This document shows, one piece after another, positions 22,793-27,817 of a stretch of 27,817 bases of DNA (its first letter is position 1; each line of letters opens with the position of its first letter). The stretch spans positions 1 to 27,817 of the forward strand of contig JAFSFU010000237.1 of assembly GCA_017435025.1 (NCBI GenBank), written 5' to 3'. A model generated the notes under the pieces. It was not told where the DNA came from. It saw only the letters and a program-made list of their open reading frames with translations, and ran no database searches. Made by a program: the position numbers and the translations under genes. Source of the stretch: Lachnospiraceae bacterium (GTDB lineage: Bacteria > Bacillota_A > Clostridia > Lachnospirales > Lachnospiraceae).

Positions 22793-25045
22793 CTAATTAG
22801 CAGTGTCTCCATGTTCTTCCATGCATGCAAACCGATACTCTTTCGGCGGCTTTTCACCCAACAGATGTTCTACAAAATAGTCCATCTTTCTGCGGATAAA
22901 ATACATATCTGCAGGCACGTTGTGGTTCACTCTCGGAAGAACCATCAGATCATAGTCTTTGTTATTTTTTGTCAGTGCATCACAAAGGCGGATCGTCTGT
23001 GACATCGGCACATTATCGTCCATGGCGCCATATGCAAGCAGAAGTTTTCCTTTTAGATTGCCCGCCAGTTTTGTCACATCCGAACGTTCGTAGCAATCGG
23101 TATCGTCACATGTATGCAAGCCACCATAGCGCTCCGTCCAGGAATGTTCATACATTCTCTGATCATAGTTTCCCGCAGATGCAACACCAACTTTATAAAA
23201 GTCCGGATAGGTGAGCATTGCAGTCACCGTTCCGTAACCACCGCCGGAATTGCCCCACATACCAACACGCTCCATATCAAGGAACGGGAATTTCTCCTTC
23301 AGTTCTTTCGCACAATGCACATGGTCGAGGATGCCATTGCACCATTCAAATCTTCGATTGCTGTGACGATGGAACTCTTTTCCGCGTCCCGGTGTTCCGC
23401 GACCATCCAAAATAATACCTGCAAAACCAAGCTGGGCAAACTCCTGCAGACCACCCATAATTTCACGATTCATTGGATTGTCCCATGTAAAATCACGCGG
23501 AACATTGTAAAGCTGAGCCGCACCATAAATGTAATCGATGACAGGATAAGCTGCCTCATTTTCGCTCAGCATAGCCGGCGGAACCAAAATACCATAGAGA
23601 TCTGTAACACCGTCTGCAGCTTTTACTGTAAATCTCTGAGGAATCTGATAACCCTGTTTTAACAGATCTTCAATATCCGCATGTTCCAGTTCCCGAATCA
23701 AAGAACCGTCATTCTTTCGCAGCACCGTCACCGGCGGCAGGTCTATGCGTGAATAAGTATCGACAAAACTCTCCTTTCCCATACTGATCGTATGCGTCGC
23801 GTCTTCCGGAGTCAGCCTCCTTACCTCAGTTCCGTCAAAATCGACGGAATATAACTGGTAGAACAGCGGATCAGAGCAATCTGCCTCATTGTTTCCCATA
23901 AAATAGATCTTTCGATTCGCTTCATCCACTTTCACAATTTTCTGGACGATCAATGTTTTATATTCCTCACCAAACAGATCAACACCTGTTACTGTTTCAT
24001 CTGTCAGGGTTCCTGCATTCATTTCTGCCTCGTTACAAACAGGCAGTTCGAAACGGTACAGATGCGCATAACCATTTCTCTCGCTCTGCCAAAATGCCAG
24101 TTTCCGATCTCCCGTCACGAAATTGGAAAAAATATAGTTTCCATATCCGTCTAAAATATTGGCAGCACCCAGGTTCAGGAACATGTCGGTCGTCTCCTTC
24201 ACCATTTCCTTCGCATGACCGGTTGCTGCATCGGCCAGATAAAGGCGACCTTCCTGGTAGCCACGGGCAATCCATGTAAAATAGAATCCACTGCTGTCAT
24301 CCAGCCAGCGTACCCAGCTTCTTTCTGCAGTTGTATAAACCGGATACAAGAACTCCGGGGCATCCACCTTCTTGAATGTTTTATCCTTCGTGTCTCCCAC
24401 ATACAGTTGATAATGCGGAATTTCCTCATCAGAATCTGTCACAAACGGGCATGGATATTCCTTCAATTGCGGACGGATCTGCGGCACAGAATCCGAGTAC
24501 GACTCCATCACATACAATTTTTTACATTTTCGCCGATCAGCACGATAAGTAACAAAATATCTTCCATCCGGACTCCACAGTACCAGGGGATGATCCACGT
24601 ATCCCTCACGCTGCACAGTAATCTGGCTGTATACGTCAATATAGCAGCCATACTCCAGCCATTGTTCACCGTCATAAGTAAGAACAGTCTCTTCCCCGCT
24701 GCAACTTTCTCTCAAAACCAGGTTGTGTTCCCGCGTAAAAAGAACATATTTACCATCCGGCGAAGTCGTCTCGTGACCTGTTTGTTCTCCTCCGACTCTG
24801 CGTCCGGTCTCCTGCTCAATACGGATGGTCTCGTCTGTCTGAGTCGCATTCGTAATAATCGTTTCCTCGCCGGTTTTCGCGTCAACCTGAACCTTCACAT
24901 TTTCAATTCCGTGCTCACCGCGCATCTGACGCATATACGTAAATGTATGATCGTTTCCCCAACGAATCATTGGTTTTCCATTCAACACTTTATCCCGAAT
25001 ATTCTTGGTCAGCAGTCTTTCTGCCGCTTCGTATCTCTTTTGCAT
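22793..25045 (-). CDS. S9 family (prolyl oligopeptidase/DPP-IV-like) serine peptidase
   Basis: A 750-residue enzyme with an N-terminal beta-propeller (to about residue 500; repeats such as SPDGKYVLFTREH and SPDGRYFVTYRAD) and a C-terminal alpha/beta-hydrolase domain. The triad is visible: Ser600 in GMWGNSGGGYG, Asp676 or Asp677 in YGAMDDNVP, and His708 in RVNHNV. No signal peptide is seen (start MQKRYEAAERLL), so it is probably cytoplasmic and would trim imported peptides, possibly after Xaa-Pro. GGGAGG 6 bases before the ATG supports the start. The substrate-binding lipoprotein gene follows 69 bases later. No good promoter is visible in the 151 bases before it; a TAAAAT at about 25078-25083 is a weak -10 candidate. 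Confidence 0.93.
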   Translation of the reverse strand: MQKRYEAAERLLTKNIRDKVLNGKPMIRWGNDHTFTYMRQMRGEHGIENVKVQVDAKTGEETIITNATQTDETIRIEQETGRRVGGEQTGHETTSPDGKYVLFTREHNLVLRESCSGEETVLTYDGEQWLEYGCYIDVYSQITVQREGYVDHPLVLWSPDGRYFVTYRADRRKCKKLYVMESYSDSVPQIRPQLKEYPCPFVTDSDEEIPHYQLYVGDTKDKTFKKVDAPEFLYPVYTTAERSWVRWLDDSSGFYFTWIARGYQEGRLYLADAATGHAKEMVKETTDMFLNLGAANILDGYGNYIFSNFVTGDRKLAFWQSERNGYAHLYRFELPVCNEAEMNAGTLTDETVTGVDLFGEEYKTLIVQKIVKVDEANRKIYFMGNNEADCSDPLFYQLYSVDFDGTEVRRLTPEDATHTISMGKESFVDTYSRIDLPPVTVLRKNDGSLIRELEHADIEDLLKQGYQIPQRFTVKAADGVTDLYGILVPPAMLSENEAAYPVIDYIYGAAQLYNVPRDFTWDNPMNREIMGGLQEFAQLGFAGIILDGRGTPGRGKEFHRHSNRRFEWCNGILDHVHCAKELKEKFPFLDMERVGMWGNSGGGYGTVTAMLTYPDFYKVGVASAGNYDQRMYEHSWTERYGGLHTCDDTDCYERSDVTKLAGNLKGKLLLAYGAMDDNVPMSQTIRLCDALTKNNKDYDLMVLPRVNHNVPADMYFIRRKMDYFVEHLLGEKPPKEYRFACMEEHGDTAN

Positions 25046-25140
25046 CGTGTACCTCCCTTGGTCGTATGCTTTGAATACTATTTTACACGAAGTTCACAAT
25101 TATTCATATCAAATTATCTTAACAAGCCATTTTTTTACAC

Positions 25141-25174
25141 AAAAAAATCCGCACCGGATAACCGATGCGGATTT
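25141..25174 (-). terminator. Intrinsic terminator of rplJ-rplL
   Basis: A 13-bp stem (25145-25157/25162-25174) with a 4-base loop and a seven-base T-run on the minus strand. The one non-Watson-Crick position is U-G on the minus-strand RNA but C-A on the plus strand, so it is built for leftward transcription. It starts 23 bases after the rplL stop and cuts the ribosomal genes off from what follows. Confidence 0.95.
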
Positions 25175-25196
25175 CGAAAATTCCATTTGGGTTAAA

Positions 25197-25568
25197 TTAC
25201 TTAACAGTAACTTTTGCACCTTCAGCTTCAAGTTTAGCCTTGATATCGTTAGCTTCTTCCTTGGAAACGCCAGCTTTAAGAACCTTCGGAGCGCCATCTA
25301 CAGCGTCCTTAGCCTCTTTAAGACCAAGACCTGTTACTTCACGAACAACCTTGATAACTTTAACTTTGTTTGCGCCAACTTCTGTAAGCTCAACGTCAAA
25401 CTCTGTCTTCTCTTCTACTGCTTCTGCCGGGCCTGCTGCTGCAACTACTACGCCTGCTGCTGCGGATACGCCGAACTCTTCCTCACATGCTTTTACTAAT
25501 TCGTTTAACTCTAATACGGATAATTCCTTGATAGCTTCAATAAACTCAGCTGTTGTTAACTTTGCCAT
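25197..25568 (-). CDS. rplL: Ribosomal protein L7/L12
   Basis: A 123-residue acidic stalk protein of the 50S subunit that recruits translation factors; two or three dimers sit on L10. N-terminal dimerisation region [20 protein letters not shown], Ala/Gly-rich hinge [20 protein letters not shown] (from residue 33), and C-terminal factor-binding domain with [20 protein letters not shown] and the end GAKVTVK. Length and sequence are standard. RBS GGAGGT lies 8 bases before the ATG. The gap to rplJ is 188 bases and holds palindromic repeats, much longer than usual. Confidence 0.99.
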   Translation of the reverse strand: MAKLTTAEFIEAIKELSVLELNELVKACEEEFGVSAAAGVVVAAAGPAEAVEEKTEFDVELTEVGANKVKVIKVVREVTGLGLKEAKDAVDGAPKVLKAGVSKEEANDIKAKLEAEGAKVTVK

Positions 25569-25622
25569 TACTATTTACCTCCATAGATAATATATAAATA
25601 CGATTTGGTTTGAAATAAGTTA

Positions 25623-25643
25623 TATACAACCTCAAGTTGTATA
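25623..25643 (-). other. Perfect hairpin in the rplL leader
   Basis: TATACAAC (25623-25630) and GTTGTATA (25636-25643) form an 8-bp perfect stem with a 5-base loop, about 55 bases before the rplL start. It lies between the palindromic repeat block and the ribosome site. It may be an mRNA stability or processing element; there is no T-run after it. Confidence 0.5.
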
Positions 25644-25650
25644 CGGGTAT

Positions 25651-25755
25651 GTTCACTCAGCTAAACTCTCAGGCACTTCGTACCTGCTCGTTAAGATTCG
25701 TGAACGGCTTTCGCACTAATCTCGAGCTTCGCGTTAGCTCGCTCTCGCCAAGTGC
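25651..25755. repeat. Composite palindromic repeat block between rplJ and rplL
   Basis: Two nested stem-loops lie side by side. The first has outer arms GTTCAC/GTGAAC (25651-25656/25700-25705) and inner stem CAGGCAC/GTACCTG (25670-25676/25680-25686). The second has outer arms GCACT/AGTGC (25713-25717/25751-25755) and inner stem CGAGCT/AGCTCG (25723-25728/25736-25741). The block starts right at the rplJ stop codon. Composition differs from the ribosomal genes (several TCG/CGA motifs). It resembles REP-like dispersed elements of gut clostridia. One inner pair is U-G only on the minus strand, so it can fold in the rplJL mRNA. Confidence 0.6.
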
Positions 25756-25756
25756 T

Positions 25757-26260
25757 CTATGCCTCTGCAGCGCCGCCCTCTTCCTTCTCTGCGATCTGCT
25801 TGATAACGCGAGCGAAGTTTGTGATCGGGGACTGCATGCTGCCAAGAAGTCTTCCAAGAAGAACTTCTCTGTTCGGGATTGTTGCGATAACGTTGATTCC
25901 CTTCTGATCGTAGTAAGTACCTTCTACTACACCAGCCTTTAATTCAAGCTTCGGAGCTTTCTTAGCAAACTCAGCTAAGATTCTTGCCGGAGCTGTAGCG
26001 TCGTCTTTGGATACAGCCAGAGCTGTCGGTCCTTCAAGATTCGGCTCAAGTGCTTCGAAAGCTGTTCCCTTTGCAGCGAAACGGATCATTGTGTTCTTAT
26101 ATACTTTATAAGTAACACCAGCTTCTCTTAACTGCTTACGAAGGATTGTATCCTGCTCAACAGTTAATCCACGGTAGTCAACAACTACTGCAGAAGCTGC
26201 GCCGTCAAGAAGTTCAGCGATTTCAGCAACAACTGGCTGCTTTAATTCAACTTTTGCCAT
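25757..26260 (-). CDS. rplJ: Ribosomal protein L10
   Basis: A 167-residue 50S stalk-base protein that binds 23S rRNA and holds the L7/L12 dimers; with L12 it also represses its own operon by binding the leader RNA. N-terminal RNA-binding region MAKVELKQPVVAEIAELL, then VVVDYRGLTVEQDTILRKQL and YKVYKNTMIRFAAKG, and a C-terminal helix ending EKEEGGAAEA that carries the L12 dimers. RBS AGGAGGT lies 9 bases before the ATG. Its own promoter and a visible L10 leader with attenuator lie upstream. The stop abuts the palindromic repeat block. Confidence 0.99.
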   Translation of the reverse strand: MAKVELKQPVVAEIAELLDGAASAVVVDYRGLTVEQDTILRKQLREAGVTYKVYKNTMIRFAAKGTAFEALEPNLEGPTALAVSKDDATAPARILAEFAKKAPKLELKAGVVEGTYYDQKGINVIATIPNREVLLGRLLGSMQSPITNFARVIKQIAEKEEGGAAEA

Positions 26261-26333
26261 GATTGGTTTACCTCCTGTTAGATTTTATATGGTATCGAAA
26301 GCCATCACAGCGTCTATTTTCCAATAAACAAGG

Positions 26334-26366
26334 AAAACCCCTCCGCCGCCTGGACAGAGAGGTTTT
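26334..26366 (-). promoter_or_regulatory. Attenuator hairpin in the rplJ leader
   Basis: On the minus strand AAAACCTCTC (26357-26366) pairs with GAGGGGTTTT (26334-26343), ten pairs with one U-G, and a TTTTCCTTGTTT tract overlaps and follows the 3' arm. It stands between the L10-binding part of the leader and rplJ, where a regulated terminator is expected. An ACAAAA/TTTTGT stem just before it could be the competing antiterminator side. Confidence 0.7.
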
Positions 26367-26396
26367 ACAAAATTCTACGTGTGAGTTTTGTACGTT

Positions 26397-26452
26397 CCTC
26401 GGCAGGTGTTATCATCTTACGCCTTGCGGCACCTGCTGTCTTCGGCATTCAA
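26397..26452 (-). ncRNA. Ribosomal protein L10 leader (L10-binding core)
   Basis: The minus-strand RNA reads CCGAAGACAGCAGGTGCC, a small hairpin, then ACACCTGCCGAGGAACG. This matches the conserved L10 leader, in which CAGCAGGUG pairs with CACCUGCCG around an internal loop bound by the L10-L12 complex. It begins within about 20 bases of the predicted transcription start. In Bacillus the L10(L12)4 complex represses rplJL through premature termination; the attenuator next to this core suggests the same here. Confidence 0.88.
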
Positions 26453-26461
26453 TACTCGAAT

Positions 26462-26490
26462 ACTATATCATTATATATTCGGATTGTCAA
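26462..26490 (-). promoter_or_regulatory. Sigma-A promoter of rplJ-rplL
   Basis: Minus-strand -35 TTGACA (26485-26490, perfect), 17-base spacer, -10 TATAGT (26462-26467). It lies just upstream of the L10 leader, so rplJL has its own start rather than relying on read-through from rplKA. Confidence 0.92.
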
Positions 26491-26520
26491 TCAAAATCTT
26501 TTCGTTAATTTATCTAAAAT

Positions 26521-26550
26521 TTAGTTATTATTTTTATCAATAATGACTAA
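26521..26550 (-). terminator. AT-rich hairpin right after rplA (weak terminator or processing site)
   Basis: TTAGTTATTATT (26521-26532) pairs with AATAATGACTAA (26539-26550), 12 pairs, all but two A-T or G-T. It begins 4 bases past the rplA stop. The following tract on the minus strand (ATTTTAG) is short, so termination would be weak; mRNA 3'-end protection is an alternative. Confidence 0.45.
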
Positions 26551-26553
26551 TAA

Positions 26554-27249
26554 TTAGCCCATTAACTTAGCAACGTTTAACTTAACGCCCGGGCCCATTG
26601 TGGATGTTAATGTAACGCTCTTAAGGTAAGCGCCCTTAACTGTGCTCGGTTTAGCTTTGATGATTGCATCCATAAGCGTCTGGAAGTTGTCCGCTAACTG
26701 TTCTTCTGTGAAAGAAGCCTTACCTACTGGCACGTGGATGATGTTTGTCTTATCAAGTCTGTACTCAATCTTACCAGCTTTGATCTCGTTGATAGCCTTT
26801 GTAACGTCCATTGTTACTGTACCAGCCTTCGGGTTCGGCATTAAGCCCTTCGGACCAAGTACACGACCAAGACGACCAACAACGCCCATCATATCCGGTG
26901 TAGCAACAACTACATCGAAATCTAACCAGCCATCGTTCTGGATCTTCGGAATTAATTCCTCAGCACCTACGAAATCAGCGCCAGCTGCTAAAGCTTCATC
27001 AGCCTTTGCACCCTTAGCGAAAACAAGAATTCTAACAACTTTACCTGTACCGTGCGGTAATACTACAGCACCACGGATCTGCTGGTCAGCATGACGGCCA
27101 TCACAGCCTGTTCTTAAGTGAGCCTCGATTGTCTCATCAAATTTAGCAACAGCAGCTTTCTTAACTAATGCAATAGCGTCTGCTGTATCATAAAGAGTAG
27201 CGCGGTCGATAGCTTTTGCCGCTTCTACGTATCTTTTTCCTCTTTTCAT
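26554..27249 (-). CDS. rplA: Ribosomal protein L1
   Basis: A 231-residue 50S protein that binds helices 76-78 of 23S rRNA and helps release E-site tRNA; it also represses its own operon by binding mRNA. N-terminus [16 protein letters not shown], the T-x-G-x-D RNA-binding stretch [17 protein letters not shown], and the conserved C-terminal core [11 protein letters not shown]. One oddity is the stretch [18 protein letters not shown], where most homologs have KLGVDPRHADQQVRG; it is still family-like. RBS AGGAGGT lies about 8-9 bases upstream. A hairpin resembling an L1 site precedes it. Confidence 0.99.
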   Translation of the reverse strand: MKRGKRYVEAAKAIDRATLYDTADAIALVKKAAVAKFDETIEAHLRTGCDGRHADQQIRGAVVLPHGTGKVVRILVFAKGAKADEALAAGADFVGAEELIPKIQNDGWLDFDVVVATPDMMGVVGRLGRVLGPKGLMPNPKAGTVTMDVTKAINEIKAGKIEYRLDKTNIIHVPVGKASFTEEQLADNFQTLMDAIIKAKPSTVKGAYLKSVTLTSTMGPGVKLNVAKLMG

Positions 27250-27264
27250 TTCAAATAACCTCCT

Positions 27265-27293
27265 GTGGTAATGTCGGGAGTGCTCCCTCCCAC
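27265..27293 (-). promoter_or_regulatory. L1-binding-site-like hairpin before rplA
   Basis: Outer stem GTGG/CCAC (27265-27268/27290-27293) and inner stem GGGAG/CTCCC (27276-27280/27283-27287) are separated by an asymmetric internal loop. This is the layout of ribosomal L1 sites on rRNA and mRNA. It ends about 16 bases before the rplA start, next to the ribosome site. A near-copy precedes rplK. The L1 role is inferred. Confidence 0.6.
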
Positions 27294-27337
27294 GTCATTG
27301 TCCTAAATTATCTATAAAATCGGATTTCGTTCGAAAA

Positions 27338-27763
27338 TTAGTCTTCTACTACGATACCCATGGAACGAGCTGTACCAGCGATCATGCTTGTAGCTGCCTC
27401 GATGCTAGCTGCGTTAAGGTCTGGCATCTTTAATTCAGCGATCTTCTGTACTTCTGCTCTGGACAGTGTAGCTACTTTTGTCTTGTTCGGAACTGCAGAA
27501 CCGGATTTGATCTTTGCAGCCTTCTTTAATAATACAGCAGCCGGCGGAGTCTTTGTGATGAAGCTGAAGCTTCTGTCAGCATAAACTGTGATAACTACCG
27601 GAATGATCATGCCATTCTGATCAGCAGTTCTAGCGTTGAACTCCTTTGTGAACTGTACGATGTTAACACCGTGCTGGCCGAGTGCCGGACCTACTGGCGG
27701 AGCTGGTGTAGCCTTGCCTGCCGGGATCTGTAATTTAATATATCCTGTTACTTTCTTTGCCAT
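27338..27763 (-). CDS. rplK: Ribosomal protein L11
   Basis: A 141-residue 50S protein of the GTPase-associated centre, binding 23S rRNA with L10; it is also needed for RelA activation. N-terminus [20 protein letters not shown], the thiostrepton-region proline-rich stretch [19 protein letters not shown] (22-40), and C-terminal RNA-binding domain with [19 protein letters not shown] and [15 protein letters not shown]. The frame extends 3 codons upstream, but GGAGG 9 bases before the ATG at 27763 gives the standard N-terminus. rplA follows after 88 bases. The upstream genes (usually nusG, secE) are off the window. Confidence 0.99.
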   Translation of the reverse strand: MAKKVTGYIKLQIPAGKATPAPPVGPALGQHGVNIVQFTKEFNARTADQNGMIIPVVITVYADRSFSFITKTPPAAVLLKKAAKIKSGSAVPNKTKVATLSRAEVQKIAELKMPDLNAASIEAATSMIAGTARSMGIVVED

Positions 27764-27785
27764 AATTAGCAACCTCCTAAATCAT

Positions 27786-27813
27786 GTGGTAATGTCGGGG
27801 ATTTCCCTCCCAC
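27786..27813 (-). promoter_or_regulatory. L1-binding-site-like hairpin before rplK
   Basis: The leader has GTGG (27786-27789) and CCAC (27810-27813) as outer stem, and GGGG/TCCC as inner stem with an ATT loop. It shares GTGGTAATGTCGGG and CCCTCCCACG with the copy before rplA. It lies about 23 bases before the rplK start. L1 commonly represses rplK-rplA translation from such a site; a second copy in front of rplA is less usual. Confidence 0.6.
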
Positions 27814-27817
27814 GCGC

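Noticed and set aside
24215..25195. Plus-strand open frame of 326 codons opposite the S9 peptidase
   Set aside because: Antisense shadow of a conserved gene with clear triad and propeller motifs; no start signal or family resemblance.

Overview
The window looks like a chromosomal segment of a low-to-mid GC Gram-positive anaerobe, most likely a gut clostridium of the Lachnospiraceae type. The evidence is strong GGAGG-type ribosome binding sites, Na+-coupled amino-acid transport, an aldo/keto reductase carrying a bis-[4Fe-4S] ferredoxin tail, an L10 leader upstream of rplJL, and the protein sequences themselves. The genus cannot be fixed from the window alone. Nearly all genes lie on the minus strand; only a two-gene island at 3840-5620 is on the plus strand.

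Left part (1-6.7 kb): a cdd-pdp pyrimidine-nucleoside salvage pair, with pdp cut by the window edge; a GNAT acetyltransferase with its own good promoter; and an AGCS-type Na+/amino-acid symporter. Divergent from the symporter are a class I glutamine-amidotransferase-like hydrolase (gamma-glutamyl-GABA hydrolase type) and the aldo/keto reductase-ferredoxin fusion. A 380-bp non-coding stretch follows. It holds a very long hairpin inside matching inverted ends and may be a miniature mobile element. Next is a small acidic lipoprotein gene with its own promoter and terminator.

Centre (6.8-21.0 kb): one long, tightly packed surface-glycopolymer operon read leftward from a promoter near 21.0 kb. In transcription order it encodes a GmhA-like sedoheptulose-7-phosphate isomerase, an LTA-synthase-family phosphoglycerol transferase, two large polytopic (GT-C-like) membrane proteins, a membrane-anchored DUF4145/HEPN-like protein with a basic Pro/Lys repeat tail, a third polytopic membrane protein, RfbF, RfbG and RfbH (CDP-glucose to a CDP-4-keto-3,6-dideoxyhexose intermediate), a LicD-family phosphotransferase and a DPM1/GtrB-like GT2 glycosyltransferase. 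Together they suggest a cell-envelope polymer with a 3,6-dideoxyhexose, possibly a heptose, and phospho-substituents. The terminal CDP-sugar reductase, the E3 reductase, the remaining heptose enzymes and a choline-activation module are not in the window.

Right part (21.0-27.8 kb): an orphan peptide-type ABC substrate-binding lipoprotein downstream of an S9 (DPP-IV-like) serine peptidase, ended by a strong terminator. Then come the ribosomal-protein genes rplK-rplA and rplJ-rplL with much visible regulatory RNA: a pair of matching L1-site-like hairpins before rplK and rplA, a classical promoter plus L10 leader and attenuator before rplJ, and an unusual palindromic repeat block between rplJ and rplL. 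A perfect terminator follows rplL, and rpoB is not in its usual downstream place.

The points most worth a second look are the glycopolymer operon as a possibly undescribed surface polymer, the MITE-like element at 5659-5896, the palindromic insertion in rplJL, and a possible small RNA with an anti-Shine-Dalgarno stretch near 2.3 kb.
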